Below are positions 9,785 to 17,643 of a stretch of 64,000 nt of DNA, in pieces. The DNA comes from Nitrogeniibacter sp050293885. Lineage in GTDB: Bacteria > Pseudomonadota > Gammaproteobacteria > Burkholderiales > Rhodocyclaceae. The DNA lies in the NCBI GenBank assembly GCA_050293885.1, contig JBNKNO010000007.1, positions 33,157 to 97,156 of the forward strand. Direction: 5' to 3'. Numbering within the stretch: position 1 is the first letter of the stretch; every line of letters starts with the position of its first letter. The notes beneath the pieces are model-generated. The model made no database searches and was not told the origin of the DNA. It worked only from the letters and a program-made list of their open reading frames with translations. A program made the translations under genes and the position numbers.

Positions 9785-10135
9785 CTATGGTACCGAGAGC
9801 GTAGAAAACGTATACGTGAGCAAGGCTAATGCGGCTACGACGAAAAGGATCGACAGCAATACGCAAGCGATGTTGCCTTTGCTTCTGAGGGACGGATAGT
9901 CGCGAAGTGCTGGCAAGACGGCAGCCAGCGTGACAGCCGAGACGATCGTTCCAACGATCATCGATCCGAGAAATAGGAAGATGAGCAGTGCCGCATCGCC
10001 ATGAATGTTCCAGACGTGGCCGGATTGTTCTGCGAGCCAGACGATCAAAAGAATTAACCCGGGGATTGCGGGAGGCCACAACAAACGCACACGCGGAAAC
10101 TCAGACGGATGCGGCGGGATTCTCGTGAATTTCAC
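9785..10135 (-). CDS. Small hypothetical membrane protein, three predicted helices
   Basis: 116 residues from a GTG codon, not assigned to a family. Three hydrophobic segments are clear: WPPAIPGLILLIVWLA (~20-36), ALLIFLFLGSMIVGTIVSAVTLAAVLP (~49-76) and ACVLLSILFVVAALALLTYTF (~90-110). It is an inner-membrane protein of unknown role. It lies 19 nt downstream of moaA on the same strand and may be co-transcribed. Base composition is lower in GC than its neighbours, which suggests a recently acquired or weakly constrained gene. Confidence 0.6.
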   Translation of the reverse strand: MKFTRIPPHPSEFPRVRLLWPPAIPGLILLIVWLAEQSGHVWNIHGDAALLIFLFLGSMIVGTIVSAVTLAAVLPALRDYPSLRSKGNIACVLLSILFVVAALALLTYTFSTLSVP

Positions 10136-10154
10136 TGCCGCTCTCGCGAGATAG

Positions 10155-11177
10155 CTACCCGCCGATATACGACATCTCGATCCGCTTCAGCGGCCGGGTG
10201 TGTTCGGAGCGGACCTCCGAGTAGCGATCGCCGCGTTTGCGCCACAGTGTGCGGATCATGCCCGTCAGTTCTTCATCGCTGGCGCCGTCTCGTAGCGGCG
10301 TGCGCAGATCGAAACCCTCGGTGGCGAACAGGCAGGTGAACAGCTTGCCTTCGGTGGACAGCCGAATGCGGCTGCAATCTCGGCAGAAGGCTTGGGTGAC
10401 CGAGGAAATGACGCCGATTTCACCCTCGCCATCGACATAGCGCCAGCGCTCGGCGACTTCGCCGGTGTAATTCGGTTCTGCCACTTCGAGCGGGTAGCGT
10501 GCGTGAATGCGCTCGATGACCTCGCGTGAGGGCACCACGTCGTCCATCCGCCAGCCGTTGCTGCTGCCGACATCCATGAATTCGATGAAGCGAAGCACAT
10601 GACCCGTGCCGCGAAAGCGCTCGGCCATGGCAAGGATCTGATCATCGTTGACGCCGCGCTTGACCACCATGTTGACCTTGACCGGGGCCAGTCCGGCGTC
10701 GCGCGCGGCATCGATGCCGGTGATAACGTCCTCGACCGGCAGATCCACGTCGGCGATCTTCTGGAAGGTCTCATCGTCGAGCGCATCGAGGCTGACGGTA
10801 ACGCGATGCAGCCCGGCGGCCGCCAGCTTGGGCGCCATGCGCGGCAACAGCACGCCGTTGCTGGTGAGCGTCAGCTCCAAGTCGGGTATGTTGGTGAGTG
10901 CCTCGACGAGCTTGTCCACATTGCGTCGAAGCAGCGGTTCGCCGCCGGTGATGCGGATCTTCTTGACGCCCAGTTGGTTGAAGACGCGCGCGATGCGCAC
11001 CAACTCTTCAAAACTCAACAGCTCCGAGCGCGCAAGAAACTGGTAATCCTTGTCGAACACGGATCGCGGCATGCAATATTCGCAGCGAAAATTGCATCGG
11101 TCGGTGACGGAAATACGCAGATCGCGAATCGGGCGACCCAAGGTGTCAACGAGGGGGGCAGGGTCAGGTGTTGTCAT
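10155..11177 (-). CDS. moaA: GTP 3',8-cyclase MoaA (molybdenum cofactor biosynthesis)
   Basis: 340-residue radical SAM enzyme, the family's usual length, catalysing the first step of molybdopterin synthesis from GTP. The N-terminal 4Fe-4S/SAM motif is CNFRCEYC (C28, C32, C35). The C-terminal GTP-binding cluster is in FCRDCSRIRL...KLFTCLF. The essential C-terminal Gly-Gly is present (SYIGG). No other moa gene is adjacent, so it stands apart from a moa operon. The start at 11177 gives a normal N-terminal extension (VDTLGRPIRDLRISVTDRCN). Confidence 0.95.
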   Translation of the reverse strand: MTTPDPAPLVDTLGRPIRDLRISVTDRCNFRCEYCMPRSVFDKDYQFLARSELLSFEELVRIARVFNQLGVKKIRITGGEPLLRRNVDKLVEALTNIPDLELTLTSNGVLLPRMAPKLAAAGLHRVTVSLDALDDETFQKIADVDLPVEDVITGIDAARDAGLAPVKVNMVVKRGVNDDQILAMAERFRGTGHVLRFIEFMDVGSSNGWRMDDVVPSREVIERIHARYPLEVAEPNYTGEVAERWRYVDGEGEIGVISSVTQAFCRDCSRIRLSTEGKLFTCLFATEGFDLRTPLRDGASDEELTGMIRTLWRKRGDRYSEVRSEHTRPLKRIEMSYIGG

Positions 11178-11301
11178 GCTATGAATTTAGCTCATGCAAC
11201 AGTTTCATGTCAGAGTGCCGATGTTATATCAACGTTCGACAAATGGGCGCATGCCGTGACACGAACTGCCGGCTAAACTACGATGACGTCTGGAAATGAG
11301 A

Positions 11302-11329
11302 AAGGGGCTGCCGCACGCGACAACCCCTT
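11302..11329 (-). terminator. Rho-independent terminator of tRNA-Asn
   Basis: On the minus strand a hairpin with AAGGGG/CCCCTT outer arms and further pairing inward (13 possible pairs including two G-T) is followed by TTTCTCATTT. It begins 10 nt after the tRNA-Asn CCA end. Confidence 0.6.
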
Positions 11330-11338
11330 GTATTCAGC

Positions 11339-11414
11339 TGGCTCCCCGACCTGGGCTCGAACCAGGGACACACGGATTAACAGTCCGTTGCTCTACCAAC
11401 TGAGCTATCGGGGA
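11339..11414 (-). tRNA. tRNA-Asn (anticodon GTT)
   Basis: 76-nt cloverleaf with encoded CCA. The acceptor arms TCCCCGA/TCGGGGA pair fully. The D-arm AGCTCAGTTGGTAGAGC and T-loop GGTTCGAGCC are canonical. The anticodon loop is CTGTTAA with anticodon GTT. Confidence 0.97.
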
Positions 11415-11429
11415 ACTGAAGAAGCGCGA

Positions 11430-11458
11430 ATTATAGAAATGAGACCTTCGAGTGTCAA
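11430..11458 (-). promoter_or_regulatory. Consensus sigma-70 promoter of tRNA-Asn
   Basis: Reading the minus strand, TTGACA (11458-11453), a 17-nt spacer and TATAAT (11435-11430) match the sigma-70 consensus exactly. Transcription should start about 9 nt before the mature tRNA 5' end. Confidence 0.9.
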
Positions 11459-11524
11459 GGTTTTTTGTGCGAAAATGCTGTTCGCCTAACGGCAATCGTG
11501 CAACGCTGTTTCGGGGTATTTTTG

Positions 11525-13645
11525 ATGGCGCAGGAACATATCGTTTATGTCAGGACCGATGAGGGTGAAACGCACGCGCGCCACCCCCGTTCGGTCAGCT
11601 CGCATGAATTGCGCGCGATGCTTCTGCTTGTTGACGGCCGGCTGTCAGTTCGCGAACTGAAACGACGTTTCGGTTCGTCGCTGGCGATCGACACTGCCGT
11701 CACCGAGTTGCTCAGGCTCGGCTGGATTCGCCCGGAAGGCGACAAACCAGGCGTTGATCTCGACTTTGTGGATCGCAACACCACCGACCAGGACGTGGAT
11801 GCGGTGGAAGCGCCGCCCGAAGTTGCCAAGGCGGATAGCCCCCAGGAGGCGACGCAGGCTACCGACACCGCAGCGGACGCTTCTGCTGAAGTCGCCGAAG
11901 TCGATTTTGAACTGGAGCCCGATCCGGAGCCCGAACCCGATCCGGAGCCGGAGCCCGAGCCGGAGCCCGAGCCGGAGCCCGATCCGGAGCCCGAACCGGA
12001 GCCCGAACCCGAGCCCGAACCCGATCCCGAACCCGAGCCCGAGCCCGAGCCGAAACCCGAGCCGAAACCCGAGCCGAAACCCGAGCCGAAACCCGAGCCG
12101 AAACCCGAGCCCGTTTGGACGGAACCCCGGCTTGAGCTGCACGAGATCGATTCTCCGTATGACGATGACCTGGAACCCATCATTGGCGATGGTGAGGTCT
12201 CCGTGGCCAGGGAAGAGGCGCCGACGCCCCTCCCTGAGTATCGTGGGCCGAATCTGGTGGATCGCTCACGTGGTGGCGTTATCGCGGCGCGATACTTCGT
12301 CAGTCGGCTGTGGCGGACGCTCTTGCCACTCGCCGCGATCGGGGCGGTCGCGGCACTTGTCGTCGCGGCATTTCTATTGCCGGCGCGGTACCGGCCGGAC
12401 GTCGAGGCGGCGCTGGCCCGTCATGTTGGCGCACCGGTCACGTTTGAATCCTTGAGTCTTTCGCCGCAAGGCGGCGGGAGCCTCGAATTGAGCGACCTGC
12501 GTGTAGACGAGATGCCTTCGATACATGCGACGAGTCTCTTGCTCGTGCCCGACTGGCGTGCCTCGATTCACGCCATGGCCTGGCGGTTCAAGGTGCGTTT
12601 GTCGGGGCTTCGTGGCACGCCAGACGCGCTCGGAAAGCTCATGTCGGCAAAACTGGATGACGGCACGATCACGGGCGTCGACCTGAACAATGCAGGCGTT
12701 GAGGTCGGAAGCGAGCTCTGGAGTGGTCTCTACGGCGCGCTCCCCCTCAGCAACACGCGCAATGCGACGCTGACCAGTGCCGATCATGCACTTACAGTGC
12801 AAGTCAGCGCTGTCGACGGTGGTTTGCATGTCGATGTTGTCGCCACCAATCGTCCCTTGGCGGTATTCCCGAAATTGAAGCTCGACAGCTATCAGCTTGT
12901 TGGCATGCTAGGGAGAGATGCGCTGTCGGTGAATCAGTTTGATGCAGGTGTATTTGGCGGCAAACTCAGCGCGACCGGCCAGATGCGCTACGACGCCGGC
13001 GTGGTGTTGGATGTGGATATCACGCTTGGCAAGATGGATGCCGCGCGTTTGCTCGGTGCGTTGGGTAGTGCCGTGCGGCTCGACGGTCCTGTCGATGGTG
13101 AATTCAAGTTGCACGCGACCGGGGCGCAGCCGGCCAGTGTTGTTGCCGCCGAGGCGCTGGCGGGCACGTTCAGCATCGAGACCGGCATCCTCGGCGGGAT
13201 GGATTTCGGCGCGGCGCTACGCGAGCGCGGGATGGGAAAGATCCAGGGAGGCGAAACTCGTTTCGAGCGGCTCGCGGGCGCGTTTGAGCTCGGTACAAAG
13301 GAAACGGCCGTGAAATTGACACGCCTGGATGCCGGCGCGTTGGAAGCCAATGGCCGTATCGTGATTGGTCCGCAGGAAGGCTTGTCGGGGCGAGTGAATG
13401 CCGCGGTGGTTTCGGCGGGGCGCAACGTGCGGGTGCCGGTGACGGTATCCGGCTCGCTTGCGGCGCCGGTGCTCGAGACACCCAAGCCCGTCGCACCGCC
13501 GAGCGTTGCGTCCGTTCCGGCCGAGCCGGAGGGTGCCCAGGAGGGTGCAGACGCGAACTCGCTGGAGGCGCCGGCTGTGAGTGCCGAGGAGCAATTCGAG
13601 GTGCCGGTGGAGCCAGGCGATCTGCGGCCGGCGACCGTGCAATAA
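11525..13645 (+). CDS. AsmA-like envelope protein with N-terminal cytosolic domain and Glu/Lys/Asp-Pro repeat
   Basis: About 706 residues in three parts. Residues 1-85 form a compact domain (IVYVRTDEG...LLLVDGRLSVRELKRRFG...LLRLGWIRPEG) resembling a small winged-helix or PilZ-neighbour module. Residues ~131-196 are a nearly pure (E/D/K)-P dipeptide tract. A single transmembrane helix at ~265-285 (LLPLAAIGAVAALVVAAFLLP) leads into a periplasmic region beginning VEAALARHVGAPVTFESLSLSP, typical of AsmA/DUF748-type lipid-handling proteins. The C-terminus is Pro/Ala/Glu-rich. Topology puts the EP/KP tract on the cytoplasmic side. AsmA proteins act in phospholipid transport and outer-membrane assembly; whether this one does is inference. 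Start chosen at ATG 11525 rather than 11465. Confidence 0.75.
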   Translation: MAQEHIVYVRTDEGETHARHPRSVSSHELRAMLLLVDGRLSVRELKRRFGSSLAIDTAVTELLRLGWIRPEGDKPGVDLDFVDRNTTDQDVDAVEAPPEVAKADSPQEATQATDTAADASAEVAEVDFELEPDPEPEPDPEPEPEPEPEPEPDPEPEPEPEPEPEPDPEPEPEPEPKPEPKPEPKPEPKPEPKPEPVWTEPRLELHEIDSPYDDDLEPIIGDGEVSVAREEAPTPLPEYRGPNLVDRSRGGVIAARYFVSRLWRTLLPLAAIGAVAALVVAAFLLPARYRPDVEAALARHVGAPVTFESLSLSPQGGGSLELSDLRVDEMPSIHATSLLLVPDWRASIHAMAWRFKVRLSGLRGTPDALGKLMSAKLDDGTITGVDLNNAGVEVGSELWSGLYGALPLSNTRNATLTSADHALTVQVSAVDGGLHVDVVATNRPLAVFPKLKLDSYQLVGMLGRDALSVNQFDAGVFGGKLSATGQMRYDAGVVLDVDITLGKMDAARLLGALGSAVRLDGPVDGEFKLHATGAQPASVVAAEALAGTFSIETGILGGMDFGAALRERGMGKIQGGETRFERLAGAFELGTKETAVKLTRLDAGALEANGRIVIGPQEGLSGRVNAAVVSAGRNVRVPVTVSGSLAAPVLETPKPVAPPSVASVPAEPEGAQEGADANSLEAPAVSAEEQFEVPVEPGDLRPATVQ
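11915..12113 (+). repeat. In-frame Glu/Asp/Lys-Pro dipeptide repeat tract
   Basis: About 200 bp of 6-bp units (GAGCCG/GAGCCC/GATCCG/AAACCC) encoding alternating acidic residue and proline. The last third switches to a regular 12-bp unit giving Lys-Pro-Glu-Pro five times. It is prone to slippage, so copy number may vary between strains. Confidence 0.9.
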
Positions 13646-13646
13646 A

Positions 13647-13672
13647 AAAACGGCGCCAGACGGCGCCGTTTT
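13647..13672. terminator. Bidirectional terminator between the AsmA-like gene and the aminotransferase
   Basis: AAAACGGCGCC-AGAC-GGCGCCGTTTT: an 11-bp perfect stem with A-tract and T-tract on opposite sides, so it can stop transcription from both convergent genes. Confidence 0.9.
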
Positions 13673-13696
13673 CTTGTTCGAATCCGCGGGTGTCGA

Positions 13697-14905
13697 TCAG
13701 TCTCTGACCACTTGCGCGATGGCGTTGGCGACGTAGTCGATGTTGTGCGAATTGAGCGCGGCAAGGCAGATACGGCCCGACGATACGGCGTAGATGCCGA
13801 AGTCGTGCTTGAGTCGCTCTACCTGTTCGGCTGTGAGCCCCGTGAACGAGAACATGCCACGCTGACGCACGACAAACGAGAAGTCCTGCTCGACGCCCGC
13901 GGCCACGATTTTTTCGACCAGCGAAGCGCGCATCTGACGAATGCGGTCGCGCATGCCGGCCAGTTCGTCTTCCCATTGCTTGCGCAAATTGGCGTCGGAG
14001 AGCACGGCCGCGACGATGGCGCCACCGTGTGTCGGCGGGTTGGAGTAGTTGGTGCGCACGACGCGCTTGATTTGCGACAGCACCCGGGTGGAGGTTTCCT
14101 TGTTGTCGGTCACCACCGTGAGCGCGCCCACACGTTCGCCATACAGCGAGAACGATTTGGAGAAAGAGCTGGAGACGAAGAACTCCAGGCCGGACTGGGC
14201 GAACAGGCGGAGTACCACGGCGTCCGGTTCGATGCCGTCGGCAAACCCCTGATAGGCCATGTCGATGAAGGCGACCAGACCCTGCTCGCGAATGACTTCG
14301 ACGACTTGAGCCCACTGTGAGGCGTTCAGATCGGCGCCGGTCGGATTGTGGCAGCAGGCGTGCAGCACGATGATCGAGCCGGCCGCGGCAGAACGCAGCC
14401 CGCCCAGCATGGCATCGAAATCGACGCCTCGTGTGCTGGCGTCGTAGTAGGGGTAGGTGTCGACCTCGAAACCGGCGGCCTCGAACAGCGCGCGATGGTT
14501 CTCCCAACTTGGATTGGAGATGTACACTTTCGCTTGCGGGTCGATGCGATGGAGAAAGTCCGCGCCGACTTTCAGGGCGCCGGTGCCGCCCAGTGCCTCG
14601 ACGGTAATGGCGCGGCCGGCGCTGACGAGTTCGGAGTCGCTGCCGAACAGCAGCGTCTGAACGGCCTTGTTGTAAACCTGTGCGCCTTCGATGGGCTGGT
14701 AACCGCGTGGCGGCGCGGCCTGCAGACGCACTTCCTCGGCAGTTTTTACTGCGCCCAACAAGGGGATTTTGCCGTTGTCGTCGTAGTAGACGCCGACGCC
14801 CAGATTCACTTTTTCGGCGCGGGTGTCAGCCTGGTAGGCTTCGTTCAGGCCGAGAATCGGGTCGCGTGGGGCCATTTCCACTGCGGCAAAGATCGACGAG
14901 GTCAT
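13697..14905 (-). CDS. Aromatic amino acid / aspartate aminotransferase (TyrB/AspC family)
   Basis: 402-residue PLP-dependent class I aminotransferase. The N-terminal APRDPILGLNEAYQAD and KVNLGVGVYYDD are the Iα/TyrB-AspC signature. The PLP lysine is in SSFSKSFSLYGERVGAL, and ACCHNPTGADL plus RIxLAALN-like C-terminal residues complete the site. It transfers amino groups between aspartate or aromatic amino acids and 2-oxoglutarate in the cytosol. TyrB and AspC specificity cannot be separated by eye. Start placed at ATG 14905, with GGAG 6 nt upstream. Confidence 0.9.
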   Translation of the reverse strand: MTSSIFAAVEMAPRDPILGLNEAYQADTRAEKVNLGVGVYYDDNGKIPLLGAVKTAEEVRLQAAPPRGYQPIEGAQVYNKAVQTLLFGSDSELVSAGRAITVEALGGTGALKVGADFLHRIDPQAKVYISNPSWENHRALFEAAGFEVDTYPYYDASTRGVDFDAMLGGLRSAAAGSIIVLHACCHNPTGADLNASQWAQVVEVIREQGLVAFIDMAYQGFADGIEPDAVVLRLFAQSGLEFFVSSSFSKSFSLYGERVGALTVVTDNKETSTRVLSQIKRVVRTNYSNPPTHGGAIVAAVLSDANLRKQWEDELAGMRDRIRQMRASLVEKIVAAGVEQDFSFVVRQRGMFSFTGLTAEQVERLKHDFGIYAVSSGRICLAALNSHNIDYVANAIAQVVRD

Positions 14906-15012
14906 GTCTGCTCCATCAGCTTGCGTCATATCGGGTGACGCGGAATAATCAAAAGTTCGTTTGGCTCCGCGGACACCACTTGTGGCAGTGCCGCAAAAGT
15001 GAAAATTCTAGC

Positions 15013-17085
15013 ATGTCGGACGCTTCAAATTCGGCGCGGGTTGTGACCTTCGAGGGCAGTCCGTTTCGTTTGCACCAGCCGTTCCCGCCGGCGGGCGATC
15101 AGCCGCAGGCAATCGACGCGCTTGTCGAGGGCATTGATGATGGATTGATGTACCAGACGCTGCTCGGCGTGACCGGTTCTGGCAAGACTTTCACCATGGC
15201 CAACGTCATTGCGCGCTGCGGTCGACCCGCGCTGGTGCTGGCGCACAACAAGACGTTGGCCGCCCAGCTTTACTCCGAGTTTCGTGAGTTCCTGCCCGAG
15301 AACGCCGTCGAGTATTTCGTTTCCTACTACGACTACTATCAGCCCGAAGCCTATGTGCCTTCTCGCGATCTGTTCATCGAGAAGGATTCGAGCATCAACG
15401 AGCATATCGAGCAGATGCGCCTGAGCGCGACCAAAAGCCTGATGGAGCGGCGTGATGTGGTGATCGTCGCCACCGTGTCGTGTATCTACGGTATTGGCGA
15501 TCCGGTCGACTACCACAGCATGGTGCTGCATCTGCGTGAAGGCGAAAAGATGGCGCATCGGGATCTCGTGCGCCGGCTGGTGACGATGCAATACACCCGG
15601 GCCGATGTCGATTTTCGCCGTGGCACCTTTCGCGTGCGTGGCGACGTGATCGATATCTTTCCGGCCGAGAACGCCGAGCTGGCCGTGCGTGTCGAGATGT
15701 TCGACGATGAGGTCGAGCACCTCACGCTGTTCGATCCGCTGACCGGTCACCTCAAGCACAAGCTGACTCGCTTTACGGTCTACCCCTCCAGCCATTACGT
15801 CACGCCGCGGGCAACCGTGCTGCGGGCGATGGACGGCATCAAGGCCGAGCTGCGCGAGCGCGTGGCGACGTTTCAACAGGCACAGAAGCTGGTGGAGGCG
15901 CAGCGTATCGAGCAGCGCACCCGCTTCGATCTGGAAATGCTCAACGAGCTGGGCTTCTGCAAGGGCATCGAGAACTACTCCCGCCACCTTTCCGGCCGCG
16001 CCCCTGGTGAGCCGCCGCCGACGCTCATCGACTATCTTCCGCCCGACGGACTGCTGTTTGTCGACGAGTCGCATGTGAGCATTCCGCAGGTCGGCGCGAT
16101 GTACAAGGGCGACCGTTCGCGCAAGGAAAATCTGGTCGAATACGGTTTCCGGCTGCCCTCGGCAGTGGACAATCGGCCGCTCAAGTTCGAAGAATTCGAA
16201 AAACTGATGCCGCAGACGGTGTTCATTTCGGCCACCCCGGCCGACTACGAGGCACAACACCAGGGGCAGGTGGTCGAGCAGGTGGTGCGGCCGACCGGCT
16301 TGATCGACCCCGAGGTGCTGGTGCTGCCGGCGATCACGCAGGTGGATGACTTGCTGTCGCAGATCAAGCGGCGAGTGGCGGTCGAAGAGCGTGTGCTGGT
16401 GACGACGCTCACCAAGCGGATGTCCGAGGATCTGACCGATTACCTCGCGGAAAACGGCATTCGCGTGCGTTACCTGCATTCGGACATCGATACCGTCGAA
16501 CGGGTCGAAATCATTCGCGATCTGCGTCTCGGGCATTTCGACGTGCTGGTCGGCATCAACCTCTTGCGCGAGGGGTTGGACATCCCCGAAGTGTCGCTGG
16601 TGGCCATTCTTGATGCCGACAAGGAGGGCTTCCTGCGCTCCGAACGCTCGCTCATCCAGACCATCGGGCGCGCCGCCCGTCACGTCAACGGCCAAGCCAT
16701 CCTGTACGCCGACCGTATCACCAAGTCGATGAAGCGCGCGATGGACGAAACCGAACGTCGGCGCACGAAACAGATCGAATTCAACCAGCAACACGGCATT
16801 ACGCCGACCTCGGTGACCAAGCGCATCAAGGACATCATCGACGGGGTGTACTCGCCTCAGCAGGGGGATGATGTCGCCAAGGCAACGGCGGCGCGGACCG
16901 ATTACGCGGCGATGGATGAAAAGGCCCTGGCCAAGGCGATTCGCCAGTTGGAGAAGAAGATGCAGGAGGCGGCACGCAATCTGGAATTTGAGGCGGCGGC
17001 GTCGGTACGAGACGAATTGTTCCGGCTGCGGGCGCAGGCGTTTGGTGCCGACCAGCATGGGCCGGATGAACAGGAGGCGACATGA
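15013..17085 (+). CDS. uvrB: Excinuclease ABC subunit UvrB
   Basis: 690 residues, the full UvrB length. Walker A GVTGSGKT lies at residues 52-59. The damage-probing beta-hairpin region is YYDYYQPEAYVP, and the helicase motifs are LFVDESHVSIPQV, FISATPADYE and QTIGRAARHVNG. The C-terminal UVR domain (KAIRQLEKKMQEAARNLEFEAAASVRDELF) binds UvrC. With UvrA and UvrC it performs nucleotide-excision repair; uvrC is also in this window. I found no LexA-type box just upstream. The gene overlaps the next one by 4 bp (ATGA), implying translational coupling. Confidence 0.98.
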   Translation: MSDASNSARVVTFEGSPFRLHQPFPPAGDQPQAIDALVEGIDDGLMYQTLLGVTGSGKTFTMANVIARCGRPALVLAHNKTLAAQLYSEFREFLPENAVEYFVSYYDYYQPEAYVPSRDLFIEKDSSINEHIEQMRLSATKSLMERRDVVIVATVSCIYGIGDPVDYHSMVLHLREGEKMAHRDLVRRLVTMQYTRADVDFRRGTFRVRGDVIDIFPAENAELAVRVEMFDDEVEHLTLFDPLTGHLKHKLTRFTVYPSSHYVTPRATVLRAMDGIKAELRERVATFQQAQKLVEAQRIEQRTRFDLEMLNELGFCKGIENYSRHLSGRAPGEPPPTLIDYLPPDGLLFVDESHVSIPQVGAMYKGDRSRKENLVEYGFRLPSAVDNRPLKFEEFEKLMPQTVFISATPADYEAQHQGQVVEQVVRPTGLIDPEVLVLPAITQVDDLLSQIKRRVAVEERVLVTTLTKRMSEDLTDYLAENGIRVRYLHSDIDTVERVEIIRDLRLGHFDVLVGINLLREGLDIPEVSLVAILDADKEGFLRSERSLIQTIGRAARHVNGQAILYADRITKSMKRAMDETERRRTKQIEFNQQHGITPTSVTKRIKDIIDGVYSPQQGDDVAKATAARTDYAAMDEKALAKAIRQLEKKMQEAARNLEFEAAASVRDELFRLRAQAFGADQHGPDEQEAT

Positions 17086-17558
17086 TTCGTCGCATCCTGT
17101 TCGTGTGCACGGGGAACATCTGCCGCTCGCCCACGGCCGAGGCGGTCGCTCGTCACTGGTTGCGCATGGTCGGGCTCGATGGCACGGTCAGTGTCGATTC
17201 GGCGGGCATTCAGGGCTATCACGCCGGCGAGGCGCCCGACGCGCGGAGTCAACGCGCGGCGGCACTGCGTGGGTATGACCTGTCTCGATTACGTGCGCGC
17301 AAGCTCAGTGCCAACGATTACGAATCGTTCGATTTGCTGCTGGCAATGGATCAAGGCCATCTCGACTACATGCGGAGAAAATGCCCGCCACCACATCTGC
17401 AGAAGGTGCGCCTGTTTCTGGAGTTCGCAGATGAGCTTGCGCAACGCGAGGTGCCCGATCCGTATTACGGCGGCAACGCGGGATTCGATGGCGTGCTCGA
17501 TTTGTGTGAGCGCGGTGTTCAGGGCTTGATCGATACCCTGCGCGAGCACCATTCCTGA
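17082..17558 (+). CDS. Low-molecular-weight protein-tyrosine phosphatase
   Basis: 158 residues. The phosphate loop CTGNICRSPTAEA starts at C9, with R15 binding phosphate. The general-acid Asp is in DPYYGG near residue 126. The length and motifs match cytosolic LMW-PTPs such as Wzb/Etp/YwlE. No exopolysaccharide genes or BY-kinase are nearby, so it is probably a housekeeping phosphatase (protein arginine or tyrosine phosphate) rather than a capsule regulator. Translationally coupled to uvrB. Confidence 0.92.
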   Translation: MIRRILFVCTGNICRSPTAEAVARHWLRMVGLDGTVSVDSAGIQGYHAGEAPDARSQRAAALRGYDLSRLRARKLSANDYESFDLLLAMDQGHLDYMRRKCPPPHLQKVRLFLEFADELAQREVPDPYYGGNAGFDGVLDLCERGVQGLIDTLREHHS

Positions 17559-17596
17559 CGGTGATTTCGCGTGTGCGCGCGCGTCGCGCAGAAAGT

Positions 17597-17629
17597 AAAA
17601 AGCCCGCCAGGATATGGCGGGCTTTTTTT
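17597..17629. terminator. Bidirectional terminator between the phosphatase gene and rne
   Basis: AAAAAGCCCGCCA-GGATA-TGGCGGGCTTTTTTT: an 8-bp GC stem extended by A/T pairs, with T-runs on both strands. It closes two convergent genes. Confidence 0.92.
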
Positions 17630-17643
17630 GATGCGCATCAGAC

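Noticed and set aside
11915..12113. Possible CRISPR or tandem satellite array
   Set aside because: The repeats are 6 and 12 bp, contiguous, in frame and encode a proline-rich protein segment; there are no spacers.
14941..15012. LexA (SOS) box before uvrB
   Set aside because: I looked for a CTGT-N8-ACAG-like palindrome and found none in the 100 bp before the start.
15025..17058. A 677-codon open frame opposite uvrB
   Set aside because: Antisense shadow of uvrB; the translation is His/Arg/Gln-rich and resembles no family.
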